A stretch of 64,000 nucleotides of DNA from Hydractinia symbiolongicarpus (GCF_029227915.1 NC_079880.1:30065501-30129500); one strand, 5' to 3'; shown: positions 11,728-23,933, counted from the first letter of the stretch. Program-made: numbers and translations. Notes: a model not told the origin generated them from the sequence alone.

Positions 11728-14700
11728 TCTCATGCGTTTTAGTGGTGAAAAAATAATATAAAAAATCGTTCGGGAAATGAGTTTACTCCCTGGGTAATTT
11801 TTTGTATACTTTTGACTATACGGGCCAAGCCTGGGATTTACGGGAAATGCCGGGTTTTCGTTTGCCGGCGATTAAACCACTTTCATTAAGCGTCTCATCA
11901 GAAATGAAAGCATTTCTGAAAACTACAAGTCTCATGCGTTGTAGTGGTGAAAAAATAATTTAAAAAATCGTTCGGGAAATGAGTTTACTCACAGGGTACT
12001 TTCTTTGTATACATTCGACTATACGGGCCAAGCCCGGGATTTACGGGAAATCGCGGGTTTTCGTTTGCCGGCGATTAAACCTCTTTCATTAAGCGTCTCA
12101 TCAAAAATGAAAACATTTCTGAAAACTACAAGTCTCATGCGTTGTAGTGGTGAAAAAATAATTTAAAAAATCGTTCGGGAAATGAATTCACTCTCTGGGT
12201 ACTTTCTTTGTATACTTTTGACTATACGGGCCGAGTCCGGAATTTACGGAAAGTCGCGGGTTTTCCTTTGCCGGCGATTAAACTTCTTTTATTCAGCGTC
12301 TCATCAAAAATGAAAACCTTTTTAAAAACTACAAATCTCATGGGCTTTAGTGGTGAAATAATAATTTAAAAAATCGTTCGGGAAATGAGTTTACACCCTG
12401 GGAACTTTCTTTGTATGCTTTTGACTATACGGGCCGAGTCCAGGATTTTCGGGAAATCGCAGGTTTTCGTTTGCCGGCGATTAAACTTCTTTTATTCAGC
12501 GTCTCATCAAAAATGAAAAATTTTTTGAAAACTACAAGTCTCTTGATTTTTAGTGGTGAAAAAATAATTTAAAAAATCGTTCGGGAAATGAGTTTACTCC
12601 CTGGGTACTTTCTTTGTATACTTTTGACTATACGGGCCGAGTCCGGGATTTACGGGAAGTCGCGGGTTTTCGTTTGCCGGCGATTAAACTTCTTTTATTC
12701 AGCGTCTCATCAAAAATGAAAACATTTTTAAAAACTACAAATCTCATGGGCTTTAGTGGTGAAATAATAATTTAAAAAATCGTTCGGGAAATGAGTTTAC
12801 ACCCTGGGTACTTTCTTTGTATGCTTTTGACTATACGGGCCGAGTCCAGGATTTTCGGGAATCGCAGGTTTTCGTTTGCCGGCGATTAAACTTCTTTTAT
12901 TCAGCGTCTCATCAAAAATGAAAATTTTTTTGAAAACCACAAGTCTCATGCGTTTTAGTGGTGAAAAAATAATTTAAAAAATCGTTCGGGAAATGAGTTT
13001 ACTCCCTGGTTACTTTCTTTGTATACTTTTGATTATACGGGCCGGGTCCGGGGTTTACGGGAAATGGCGGGCTTTCGTTTGCCGGCGATTAAGCTTCTTT
13101 TATTCAGCGTCTCATCAAAAATGAAAACATTTTTGAAAACTATAAGTCTCATGCGTTTTAGTGGTGAAAAAATAATTTAAAAATCGTTCGGGAAATGCGT
13201 TTACTCCCTGGGTACTTTCTTTGTATACTTTTGACTATACGGGCCGAGTCCGGGATTTACGGGAAATCGCGGGTTTTTGTTTGCCGGCGATTAAACTTCT
13301 TTTATTCAGCGTCTCATTAAAAATGAAAACATTTTTGAAAACTACAAGTCTCATGTGTTTTAGTGGTGAAAAAAAAATTCAAAAATCGTTCTGGAAATGA
13401 CTTTACTCCCTGGGTAATTTTTTTGTATACTTTTGACTATACGAGCCAAGCCCGGGATTTACGGAAAATGGCGGGTTTTCGTTTGCCGGCGATTAAACTT
13501 CTTCTATACAGTGTCTCATCAAAAATGAAAACATTTTTGAAAACTACAAGTCTCATGCGTTTTAGTGGTGAAAAGATAATCTAAAAAATCGTTTTGGAAA
13601 TGAGTTTACTCCCTGGGTACTTTCTTTGTATACTTTTGATTATACGGGCCGAGTCCGGGATTTACGGGAAGTCGCGGGTTTTCGTTTGCCGGCGATTAAA
13701 CTTCTTTTATTCAGCGTCTCATCAAAAATGAAAACATTTTTAAAAACTACAAATCTCATGGGCTTTAGTGGTGAAATAATAATTTAAAAAATCGTTCGGG
13801 AAATGAGTTTACACCCTGGGTACTTTCTTTGTATGCTTTTGACTATACGGGCCGAGTCCAGGATTTTCGGGAATCGCAGGTTTTCGTTTGCCGGCGATTA
13901 AACTTCTTTTATTCAGCGTCCCATCAAAAATGAAAACATTTTTGAAAACTACAAGTCTCATGCGTTTTAGTGGTGAAAAAATAATTTAAAAAATCGTTCG
14001 GGAAATGACTTAACTCCCTGGGTAATTTTTTTGTATACTTTTGACTATACGAGCCAAGCCCGGGATTTACGGAAAATGGCGGGTTTTCGTTTGCCGGCGA
14101 TTAAACTTCTTCTATACAGTGTCTCATCAAAAATGAAAACATTTTTAAAAACTACAAATCTCATGGGCTTTAGTGGTGAAATAATAATTTAAAAAATCGT
14201 TCGGGAAATGAGTTTACACCCTGGGTACTTTCTTTGTATGCTTTTGACTATACGGGCCGAGTCCAGGATTTTCGGGAATCGCAGGTTTTCGTTTGCCGGC
14301 GATTAAACTTCTTTTATTCAGCGTCTCATCAAAAATGAAAATTTTTTTGAAAACTACAAGTCTCATGCGTTTTAGTGGTGAAAAAATAATTTAAAAAATC
14401 GTTCGGGAAATGAGTTTACTCCCTGGTTACTTTCTTTGTATACTTTTGATTATACGGGCTGGGTCCGGGGTTTACGGGAAATGGCGGGTTTTCGTTTGCC
14501 GGCGATTAAGCTTCTTTTATTCAGCGTCTCATCAAAAATGAAAACATTTTTGAAAACTATAAGTCTCATGCGTTTTAGTGGTGAAAAATAATTTAAAAAT
14601 CGTTCGGGAAATGCGTTTACTCCCTGGGTACTTTCTTTGTATACTTTTGACTATACGGGCCGAGTCCGGGATTTACGGGAAATCGCGGGTTTTTGTTTGC

Positions 14701-15370
14701 CGGCGATTAAACTTCTTTTATTCAGCGTCTCATTAAAAATGAAAACATTTTTGAAAACTACAAGTCTCATGCGTTTTAGTGGTGAAAAAAAAATTTCAAA
14801 AGTCGTTCTGGAAATGAGTTTACTCCCTGGGTACTTTCTTTGTATACATTTGACTACATGGGCCAAGCCTGGGATTTAGGGGAATTCGCTGGTTTTCGTT
14901 TACCGGCGATTAAACCTTTTTCATTAAGCGTCTCATCAAAAATGAAAACATTTTTGAAAACTACAAAGCTCATGCGTTTTAGTGGTGAAAAAATAATTTA
15001 AAAAATGAAAATGAGTTTAATCCCTGCGTACTTTCTTTGTATACTTTTGACCACACGGGCCGAGTCCGGGATTTACGGGAAATCGCGGGTTTTCGTTTGC
15101 CGGCGATTAAACTTCTTTTATTCAGCGTCCCATCAAAAATGAAAACATTTTTGAAAACTACAAGTCTCATGCGTTTTAGTGGTGAAAAAATAATTTAAAA
15201 AATCGTTCGGGAAATGAATTTTCTCCCTGGGTACTTTCTTTGTATACTTTTGACCTTACGGGCCGAGTCCGGGATTTACGGGAAATCGCGGGTTTTCGTT
15301 TGCCGGCGATTAAACTTCTTTTATTCAGCGTCCCATCAAAAATGAAAACATTTTTGAAAACTACAAGTCT

Positions 15371-16585
15371 CATGCGTTTTAGTGGTGAAAAAATAATATA
15401 AAAAATCGTTCGGGAAATGAGTTTACTCCTTGGGTAATTTTTTGTATACTTTTGACTATACGGGCCAAGCCTGGGATTTACGGGAAATGGCGGGTTTTCG
15501 TTTGCCGGCGATTAAACTTCTTTTATTCAGCGTCCCATCAAAAATGAAAACATTTTTGAAAACTACAAGTCTCATGCGTTTTAGTGGTGAAAAAATAATA
15601 TTAAAAATCGTTCTGGAAGTGCGTTTACTCACAGGGTACTTTCTTTGTATACATTCGACTATACGGGCCAAGCCCGGGATTTACGGGAAATCGCGGGTTT
15701 TCGTTTGCCGGCGATTAAACTTCTTTTATTCAGCGTCCCATCAAAAATGAAAACATTTTTGAAAACTACAAGTCTCATGCGTTTTAGTGGTGAAAAAATA
15801 ATATAAAAAATCGTTCGGGAAATGAGTTTACTCCTTGGGTAATTTTTTGTATACTTTTGACTATACGGGCCAAGCCTGGGATTTACGGGAAATGGCGGGT
15901 TTTCGTTTGCCGGCGATTAAACTTCTTTTATTTAGCGTCCCATCAAAAATGAAAACATTTTTGAAAACTACAAGTCTCATGCGTTTTAGTGGTGAAAAAA
16001 TAATATAAAAAATCGTTCTGGAAGTGCGTTTACTCACAGGGTACTTTCTTTGTATACATTCGACTATACGGGCCAAGCCCGGGATTTACGGGAAATCGCG
16101 GGTTTTCGTTTGCCGGCGATTAAACTTCTTTTATTCAGCGTCCCATCAAAAATGAAAACATTTTTGAAAACTACAAGTCTCATGCGTTTTAGTGGTGAAA
16201 AAATAATATAAAAAATCGTTCGGGAAATGAGTTTACTCCTTGGGTAATTTTTTGTATACTTTTGACTATACGGGCCAAGCCTGGGATTTACGGGAAATGG
16301 CGGGTTTTCGTTTGCCGGCGATTAAACTTCTTTTATTCAGCGTCCCATCAAAAATGAAAACATTTTTGAAAACTACAAGTCTCATGCGTTTTAGTGGTGA
16401 AAAAATAATATAAAAAATCGTTCTGGAAGTGAGTTTACTCACAGGGTACTTTCTTTGTATACATTCGACTATACGGGCCAAGCCCGGGATTTACGGGAAA
16501 TCGCGGGTTTTCGTTTGCCGGCGATTAAACTTCTTTTATTCAGCGTCCCATCAAAAATGAAAACATTTTTGAAAACTACAAGTCT
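15371..16585 (-). repeat. 405-bp dimer higher-order repeat, three units
   Basis: Two alternating monomer types, one with CCTTGGGTAATTTTTTG and CCAAGCCTGGG, the other with TCTGGAAGTG and ACTCACAGGG, repeat at a 405-bp spacing. Equivalent points are 15,456, 15,861 and 16,266. Units are nearly identical, with small differences such as TTTAGCGTCCC in the second. This is the cleanest short higher-order repeat in the window. Confidence 0.85.
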
Positions 16586-16954
16586 CAAGCGTTTTAGTGG
16601 TGAAAAAAAAAATTAAAAAATCGTTCTGGAAATGAGTTTACTCCCTGGGTACTTTCTTTGTATACATTCGACTACACAAGCCAAGCCTGGGATTTAGGGG
16701 AAATTGCTGGTTTTCGTTTGCCGGCGATTAAACTTCTTTTATTCAGCATCCCATCAAAAATGAAAACATTTTTGAAAACTACAATTCTCATGCGTTTTAG
16801 TGGTGAAAAAATAATATAAAAAATCGTTCGGGAAGTGAGTTTACTCCTTGGGTAATTTTTTGTATACTTTTTACTATACGGGCCAAGCCTGGGATTTACG
16901 GGAAATGGCGGGTTTTCGTTTGCCGGCGATTAAACTTCTTTTATTCAGTGTCTC

Positions 16955-16980
16955 ATCAAAAATGAGTCTCATGCGTTTTA
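16955..16980 (-). repeat. Short monomer with the 21-bp dyad deletion
   Basis: AAAAATGAGTCTCATGCG at 16,961 is the reverse-orientation counterpart of the deleted monomer at about 3,970. It is followed by the same private GTTTAATCACACGG and GGGGATATCGCTGG variants, so the two are copies of one ancestral segment on opposite arms. Confidence 0.8.
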
Positions 16981-19130
16981 GTGGTGAAAAGATAATTTAA
17001 AAAATCGTTTTGGAAATGAGTTTAATCACACGGTACTTTCTTTGTATACATTCGACTACACGGGCCAAGCCTGGGATTTAGGGGATATCGCTGGTTTTCG
17101 TTTGCCGGCGATTAAACCTCTTTCATTAAGCGTCTCATCAAAAATGAAAACATTTTTGAAAACTACAAGTCTTATGCGTTTTAGTGGTGAAAAAATAATA
17201 TAAAAAATCGTTCGGGAAATGAGTTTACTCCCTGGTTACTTTCTTTGTATACTTTTGATTATACGGGCCGGGTCCGGGGTTTACGGGAAATGGCGGGTTT
17301 TCGTTTGCCGGCGATTAAGCTTCTTTTATTCAACGTCTCATCAAAAATGAAAACATTTTTGAAAACTATAAGTCTCATGCGTTTTAGTGGTGAAAAAATA
17401 ATTTAAAAATCGTTCGGGAAATGCGTTTACTCCCTGGGTACTTACTTTGTATACTTTTGACTATACGGGCCGAGTCCGGGATTTACGGGAAATCGCGGGT
17501 TTTTGTTTGCCGGCGATTAAACTTCTTTTATTCAACGTCTCATTAAAAATGAAAACATTTTTGAAAACTACAAGTCTCATGCGTTTTAGTGGTGAAAAAA
17601 AAATTTCAAAAATCGTTCTGAAAATGAGTTTACTCCCTGGGTACTTTCTTTGTATACATTCGACTACACGGGCCAAGCCTGGGATTTAGGGGAATTCGCT
17701 GGTTTTCGTTTGCCGGCGATTAAACCTCTTTCATTAGGCGTCTCATCAAAAATAAAAACATTTTTGAAAACTACAAAGCTCATGCGTTTTAGTGGTGAAA
17801 AAATAATTTAAAAAATGAAAATGAGTTTAATCCCTGGGTACTTTCTTTGTATACTTTTGACTATACGAGCCAAGCCCGGGATTTACGGGAAATGGCGGGT
17901 TTTCGTTTGCCGGCGATTAAACTTCTTTTATACAGTGTCTCATCAAAAATGAAAACATTTTTGAAAACTACAAGTCTCATGCGTTTTAGTGGTGAAAAGA
18001 TAATCTAAAAAATCGTTTTGGAAATGAGTTTACTCACAGGGTACTTTCTTTGTATACATTCGACTATACGGGCCAAGCCCGGGATTTACGGGAAGTCGCG
18101 GGTTTTCGTTTGCCGGTGATTAAACCACTTTCATTAAGCGTCTCATCAAAAATGAAAACATTTCTGAAAACTACAAGTCTCATGCGTTTTAGTGGTGAAA
18201 GAATAATTTAAAAAATCGTTCGGGAAATGAGTTTTCTCCCTTGGTACTTTCTTTGTATACTTTTGACTATACGGGCCGAGTCCGGGATTTACGGGAAATC
18301 GCGGGTTTTCGTTTGCCGGCGATTAAACTTCTTTTATTCAGCGTCCCATCAAAAATGAAAAAAATTTTGAAAACTACAAGTCTCATGCGTTTTAGTGGTG
18401 AAAAAATAATATAAAAAATCGTTCGGGAAATGAGTTTACTCCTTGGGTAATTTTTTGTATACTTTTGACTATACGGGCCAAGCCTGGGATTTACGGGAAA
18501 TGGCGGGTTTTCGTTTGCCGGCGATTAAACTTCCTTTATTCAGCGTCCCAACAAAAAGGAAAACATTTTGAAAACTACAAGTCTCATGCGTTTTAGTGGT
18601 GAAAAAATAATATAAAAAATCGTTCGGGAAATGACTTTACTCCCTGGGTAATTTTTTTGTATACTTTTGACTATACGAGCCAAGCCCGGGATTTACGGGA
18701 AATGGCGGGTTTTCGTTTGCCGGCGATTAAACTTCTTCTATACAGTGTCTCGTCAAAAATGAAAACATTTTTGAAAACTACAAGTCTCATGCGTTTTAGT
18801 GGTGCAAAGATAATCTAAAAAATCGTTTTGGAAATGAGTTTACTCACAGGGTACTTTCTTTGTATACATTCGACTATACGGGCCAAGCCTGGGATTTACG
18901 GGAAGTCGCGGGTTTTCGTTTGCCGGTGATTAAACCACTTTCATTAAGCGTCTCATCAAAAATGAAAACATTTCTGAAAACTACAAGTCTCATGCGTTTT
19001 AGTGGTGAAAAAATAATTTAAAAAATCGTTCGGGAAATGAATTTTCTCCCTGGGTACTTTCTTTGTATACTTTTGACCTTACGGGCCGAGTCCGGGATTT
19101 ACGGGAAATCGCGGGTTTTCGTTTGCCGGC

Positions 19131-19136
19131 GATTAA
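19131..19136. repeat. Target-site duplication at LINE copy 1 (3' side)
   Basis: GATTAA, the normal satellite sequence after GCCGGC, lies directly next to the element's poly-A tail (poly-T on this strand). The same six bases recur at 20,536-20,541 on the other side of the insertion. Six bases is short, so part may be microhomology. Confidence 0.75.
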
Positions 19137-19150
19137 TTTTTTTTTTTTTT
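19137..19150 (-). other. LINE poly-A tail (copy 1)
   Basis: Fourteen T on the plus strand, equal to fourteen A at the 3' end of the minus-strand element, directly next to the target-site duplication. This fixes the element's orientation and marks it as a product of retrotransposition. Confidence 0.9.
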
Positions 19151-19159
19151 GATTTTCTC

Positions 19160-19165
19160 TTTATT
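19160..19165 (-). promoter_or_regulatory. AATAAA polyadenylation signal (copy 1)
   Basis: TTTATT on the plus strand reads AATAAA on the element strand, 9 nt before the poly-A tail. This spacing suits 3' end formation of the retrotransposon transcript. The same site in copy 2 is at 27,519-27,524. Confidence 0.7.
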
Positions 19166-19279
19166 TAACGTCGATAGATACAATAGTATTTAAATAACTA
19201 ATTTAAATCGACAACAAAACGTAAAACAAGGCAAACAGCGATAAAAAATAAGAAAAATAAATAAAATAAATAAGTAAAG

Positions 19280-20047
19280 TTAAAATATGTATGATATATC
19301 CATGCATATTTTACAGGTGCAAACATCACCTTCCCAAAATTTTATTGAGCTACGGAAGGCTTCGAGAGAAGGAGCATTCTTTGTAGCGTCAGGCACAGAT
19401 ATCCATAGCTTCCCTGCAATATTTGATAAAGTATTTAAGCCATAGTACGTTGTCCGACAAGTTGGTCGCCTGATCAAATTAAAGCAACGAAGGTTGTACT
19501 TGTTTTCCCTAACAGAAAATATCTCGTTCATATATAGAGGTGACAATCCATTTAAAAATTTGTAAACCTCTTTCATTAAATTCTGTAAATTGATGATGTG
19601 AATATTTTTAACATTACATAAAGATAAAAGTTCATCGTAACTGCCATTTATATCGTCCTGTATGATTCTTAGACAACGTTCATGAATACGATTGATTCGA
19701 TTATTCGCAACTTTTCCACAAAACATCCATACTAAGGGACAGTAAGAAAACTGAGACAAAATAAATGAATTGAAGAGAAAACGCTTCATCTTGGGTGTCA
19801 AAAAGGAAGATATCCTTTGAAGCACGTTGAGTTTCCTACTAGCCTTATTACAGATGTTTTTGACATGTGAATGAAAGTTTAGTCTCGAGTCAATCGTAAC
19901 ACCAAGAAGCACTACAGACGATTTACACGCAATTTTCAAATGGTTAAATATCAAACTTTCATCGTGATGACCTAATACAATATATTGATACTTTTTCAAA
20001 TTTATTGCTAAGTAATTTTCATAAAACCAATTATTAACTTGACCAAA
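19280..20047 (-). pseudogene. LINE reverse transcriptase, thumb and C-terminal part (frame 2), copy 1
   Basis: This frame is open from 20,047 down to a stop at 19,280; its first methionine is at 19,999, giving 239 residues. Counting from that methionine, it has LLGVTID (31-37), typical of the palm/thumb border of CR1/Jockey-like enzymes, then a basic helix-rich stretch, SQFSYCPLVWMF (82-93), NNRINRIHERCLRIIQDD (99-116), and a Cys-containing tail (CTCKIC, 227-232) before the stop. That order matches the region after the catalytic core in this superfamily. It overlaps the core frame at 20,008-20,047 and continues it in another frame, so the protein is broken by a frameshift near 20,038-20,047. 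The internal methionine is not a real start. The single difference from copy 2 (position 19,868) is synonymous (serine). Confidence 0.85.
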
Positions 20048-20535
20048 TTAGTAAGCAGTGTTTGTTTTACATCTTCTAATGAATTTTCACAAGCATATAA
20101 GGTGTTATCATCTGCAAAGTTACAAAGGGATGATTGAATAATGAACCAGAATAAATCGTTTATAGAATAATTGAAGAAAGGAGGTCCTAAGATTGATCCT
20201 TGTGGAACTCCAACTTGAAGAGGAAGCCATTCGCTAAAAGAAGAATTTATTCTGAATCTCTGAAAACGATTTTTCAAGTATGAGTGAATAAATAATAAAG
20301 AAGATTCAGAAAAACCATAGGCATGCAGCTTTGCAATAAGCAAATCATGGTTGATAGTATCAAAAGCTTTTGAAAGGTCCATTAGCACTGCTCCAACTAC
20401 ACCCTTATTATCAAGTGTGCTTTTCCATTGTTCAATCATTCGAATGAGAGCATATTGTGTATTATAACCCTTTCTGAAGCCTGATAGATGAGGGCTGAGT
20501 TTGTCATGCATAAAAGTGTGCATTTGATTAAGATT
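20008..20535 (-). pseudogene. LINE reverse transcriptase catalytic core (frame 1), copy 1
   Basis: About 175 residues of a non-LTR reverse transcriptase, starting abruptly at the 5' truncation point and ending at a premature stop (20,008-20,010) just after a frameshift. Visible motifs are SGFRKGYNTQYAL; motif A VLMDLSKAFD, with the catalytic Asp in MDLS; LLIAKLHAYGF; motif B GVPQGSILGP; and motif C FADD, with the paired catalytic Asp. The residue after the motif B ILGP is Pro (ILGPP) where Leu is usual, a likely inactivating or neutral change. Upstream the frame happens to stay open through satellite to an ATG at 20,898, giving a 296-codon chimera whose first 121 residues are satellite-encoded. 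I treat that as fortuitous. The element is non-functional. Confidence 0.88.
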
Positions 20536-20541
20536 GATTAA
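20536..20541. repeat. Target-site duplication at LINE copy 1 (5' side)
   Basis: GATTAA, followed directly by normal satellite AACTTCTTTTATTCAG. With 19,131-19,136 it brackets the insertion. Removing the LINE and one copy restores an ordinary monomer. Confidence 0.75.
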
Positions 20542-20921
20542 ACTTCTTTTATTCAGCGTCCCATCAAAAATGAAAACATTTTTAAAAACTACAAGTCTCA
20601 TGCGTTTTAGTGGTGAAAAAATAATATAAAAAATCGTTCGGGAAATGAGTTTACTCCTTGGGTAATTTTTTGTATACTTTTGACTATACGGCCAAGCCTG
20701 GGATTTACGGGAAATGGCGGGTTTTCGTTTGCCGGCGATTAAACTTCTTTTATTCAGCGTCCCATCAAAAATGAAAACATTTTTGAAAACTACAAGTCTC
20801 ATGCGTTTTAGTGGTGAAAAAATAATATAAAAAATCGTTCTGGAAGTGAGTTTACTCACAGGGTACTTTCTTTGTATACATTCGACTATACGGGCCAAGC
20901 CCGGGATTTACGGGAAATCGC

Positions 20922-22155
20922 GGGTTTTCGTTTGCCGGCGATTAAAATTCTTTTATTCAGCGTCCCATCAAAAATGAAAACATTTTTGAAAACTACAAGT
21001 CTCATGCGTTTTAGTGGTGAAAAAAAAAATTAAAAAATCGTTCTGGAAATGAGTTTACTCCCTGGGTACTTTCTTTGTATACATTCGACTACACAAGCCA
21101 AGCCTGGGATTTAGGGGAAATCGCTGGTTTTCGTTTGCCGGCGATTAAACTTCTTTTATTCAGCGTCCCATCAAAAATGAAAACATTTTTGAAAACTACA
21201 AGTCTCATGCGTTTTAGTGGTGAAAAAATAATATAAAAAATCGTTCGGGAAGTGAGTTTACTCCTTGGGTAATTTTTTGTATACTTTTGACTATACGGGC
21301 CAAGCCTGGGATTTACGGGAAATGGCGGGTTTTCGTTTGCCGGCGATTAAACTTCTTTTATTCAGTGTCTCATCAAAAATGAAAACATTTTTGAAAACTA
21401 CAAGTCTTATGCGTTTTAGTGGTTAAAAAAATAATATAAAAAATCGTTCGGGAATTGAGTTTACTCCCTGGTTACTTTCTTTGTATACTTTTGATTATAC
21501 GGGCCGGGTCCGGGGTTTACGGGAAATGGCGGGTTTTCGTTTGCCGGCGATTAAAATTCTTTTATTCAGCGTCCCATCAAAAATGAAAACATTTTTGAAA
21601 ACTACAAGTCTCATGCGTTTTAGTGGTGAAAAAAAAAATTAAAAAATCGTTCTGGAAATGAGTTTACTCCCTGGGTACTTTCTTTGTATACATTCGACTA
21701 CACAAGCCAAGCCTGGGATTTAGGGGAAATCGCTGGTTTTCGTTTGCCGGCGATTAAACTTCTTTTATTCAGCGTCCCATCAAAAATGAAAACATTTTTG
21801 AAAACTACAAGTCTCATGCGTTTTAGTGGTGAAAAAATAATATAAAAAATCGTTCGGGAAGTGAGTTTACTCCTTGGGTAATTTTTTGTATACTTTTGAC
21901 TATACGGGCCAAGCCTGGGATTTACGGGAAATGGCGGGTTTTCGTTTGCCGGCGATTAAACTTCTTTTATTCAGTGTCTCATCAAAAATGAAAACATTTT
22001 TGAAAACTACAAGTCTTATGCGTTTTAGTGGTTAAAAAAATAATATAAAAAATCGTTCGGGAATTGAGTTTACTCCCTGGTTACTTTCTTTGTATACTTT
22101 TGATTATACGGGCCGGGTCCGGGGTTTACGGGAAATGGCGGGTTTTCGTTTGCCG
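20922..22155 (-). repeat. 609-bp (three-monomer) tandem repeat
   Basis: Two units at an offset of 609 bp, marked by the unusual GATTAAAATTC (20,940 and 21,549) followed by monomers with CTACACAAGCCAAG, CCTTGGGTAATTTTTTG and GTGGTTAAAAAAATAAT. The block is repeated in copy 2 of the large duplication at 29.3-30.5 kb. Confidence 0.8.
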
Positions 22156-23123
22156 GCGATTAAGCTTCTTTTATTCAGCGTCTCATCAAAAATGAAAACA
22201 TTTTTGAAAACTACAAGTCTCATGCGTTTTAGTGGTGAAAAAAAAATTTCAAAAATCGTTCTGGAAATGAGTTTACTCCCTGGGTACTTTCTTTGTATAC
22301 ATTCGACTACACGGGCCAAGCCTGGGATTTAGGGGAATTCGCTGGTTTTCGTTTGCCGGCGATTAAACTTCTTTCATTAAGCGTCTCATCAAAAATGAAA
22401 ACATTTTTGAAAACTACAAAGCTCATGCGTTTTAGTGGTGAAAAAATAATTTAAAAAATGAAAATGAGTTTAATCCCTGGGTACTTTCTTTGTATACTTT
22501 TGACCACACGGGCCGAGTCTGGGATTTACGGGAAATCGCGGGTTTTCGTTTGCCGGCGATTTAACTTCCTTTATTCAGCGTCCCAACAAAAATGAAAACA
22601 TTTTTGAAAACTACAAGTCTTATGCGTTTTAGTGGTTAAAAAAATAATATAAAAAATCGTTCGGGAATTGAGTTTACTCCCTGGTTACTTTCTTTGTATA
22701 CTTTTGATTATACGGGCCGGGTCCGGGGTTTACGGGAAATGGCGGGTTTTCGTTTGCCGGCGATTAAGCTTCTTTTATTCAGCGTCTCATCAAAAATGAA
22801 AACATTTTTGAAAACTACAAGTCTCATGCGTTTTAGTGGTGAAAAAAAAATTTCAAAAATCGTTCTGGAAATGAGTTTACTCCCTGGGTACTTTCTTTGT
22901 ATACATTCGACTACACGGGCCAAGCCTGGGATTTAGGGGAATTCGCTGGTTTTCGTTTGCCGGCGATTAAACTTCTTTCATTAAGCGTCTCATCAAAAAT
23001 GAAAACATTTTTGAAAACTACAAAGCTCATGCGTTTTAGTGGTGAAAAAATAATTTAAAAAATGAAAATGAGTTTAATCCCTGGGTACTTTCTTTGTATA
23101 CTTTTGACCACACGGGCCGAGTC
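21984..23123 (-). repeat. 604-bp tandem duplication
   Basis: 21,984-22,519 matches 22,588-23,123 at an offset of 604 bp, including GTGGTTAAAAAAATAAT, GATTAAGCTTC and AATGAAAATGAGTTTAATCC. The second unit begins right where the 8,359-bp-offset similarity ends (22,592), so its insertion may define that edge. It is absent after copy 2 at 30,951. Confidence 0.8.
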
Positions 23124-23933
23124 CGGGATTTACGGGAAGTCGCGGGTTTTCGTTTGCCGGCGATTAAACTTCTTTTATTCAGCGTCTCATCAAAAATGAA
23201 AACATTTTTAAAAACTACAAGTCTCATGGGCTTTAGTGGTGAAAAAATAATTTAAAAAATCGTTCGGGAAATGAGTTTACACCCTGGGTACTTTCTTTGT
23301 ATACTTTTGACTATACGGGCCGAGTCCGGGATTTACGGCAAATCGCAGGTTTTCGTTTGCCGGCGATTAAACTTCTTTTATTCAGCGTCTCATCAAAAAT
23401 GAAAACATTTTTGAAAACTACAAGTCTCATGCGTTTTAGTGGTGAAAAAATAATTTAAAAAATCGTTCGGGAAATGAGTTTACTCCTTGGGTACGTTCTT
23501 TGTATACTTTTGATTATACGGGCCGAGTCCGGGGTTTACGGGAAATGGCGGGTTTTCGTTTGCCGGCGATTAAACTTCTTTTATTCAGCGTCTCATCAAA
23601 AATGAAAACATTTTTAAAAACTACAAGTCTCATGGGCTTTAGTGGTGAAAAAATAATTTAAAAAATCGTTCGGGAAATGAGTTTACACCCTGGGTACTTT
23701 CTTTGTATACATTTGACTATACGGGCCGAGTCCAGGATTTACGGGAAATCGCAGGTTTTCGTTTGCCGGCGATTAAACTTCTTTTATTCAGCGTCTCATC
23801 AAAAATGAAAACATTTTTAAAAACTACCAGTCTCATGGGCTTTAGTGGGGAAAAAATAATTTAAAAAATCGTTCGGGAAATGAGTTTACTACCTGGGTAA
23901 TTTTTTTGTATACTTTTGACTATACGAGCCAAG

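Larger units (their letters stand above)
19137..20535 (-). mobile_element. 5'-truncated non-LTR retrotransposon (LINE), copy 1
   Basis: A 1,399-bp insertion in the satellite, read on the minus strand. It holds, in order, the core of a reverse transcriptase, its thumb and C-terminal region, a 129-bp 3' untranslated region, an AATAAA signal and a 14-base poly-A tail. The endonuclease domain and the N-terminal part of the reverse transcriptase are missing, as expected from 5' truncation during target-primed reverse transcription. It is flanked by a 6-bp target-site duplication. The coding region also carries a frameshift, so the copy cannot encode a working enzyme. The motif style suggests the CR1/Jockey superfamily; the clade cannot be assigned by eye. 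It lies inside a 4.7-kb duplicated segment. Confidence 0.93.
11840..20935 (-). repeat. Right arm of the large inverted repeat
   Basis: Mirror partner of 1,830-10,870. The arms are separated by about 1 kb (10,870-11,840) that contains the orientation switch. The right arm carries LINE copy 1 between positions that are contiguous on the left arm. The bases flanking the LINE (19,131-19,136 and 20,536-20,541) both correspond to 2,209-2,214. Beyond the LINE the match continues through 20,935, including TCTGGAAGTGAG opposite CTCACTTCCAGA at about 1,897. Confidence 0.83.
17878..22592 (-). repeat. LINE-bearing segmental duplication, copy 1 (4,715 bp)
   Basis: Matches 26,237-30,951 at a constant offset of 8,359 bp. 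I found one substitution in the parts compared: T at 19,868, C at 28,227. The left edge is set by C at 17,877 against T at 26,236, and the right edge by T at 22,593 against G at 30,952. The block holds satellite on both sides of the LINE, so the two LINEs arose by copying of the segment. Confidence 0.93.

Noticed and set aside
12000-12035. CENP-B-box-like site (TTCGACTATACGGG in many monomers)
   Set aside because: The canonical box needs seven bases between TTCG and CGGG; here there are six. Many monomers also replace TTCG with TTTG or CTCG. I regard it as a chance near-match.
19280-20898. A functional reverse transcriptase gene
   Set aside because: The endonuclease and N-terminal part are absent, the catalytic core and thumb are in different frames, and the core ends in a premature stop. 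Both copies share these defects.
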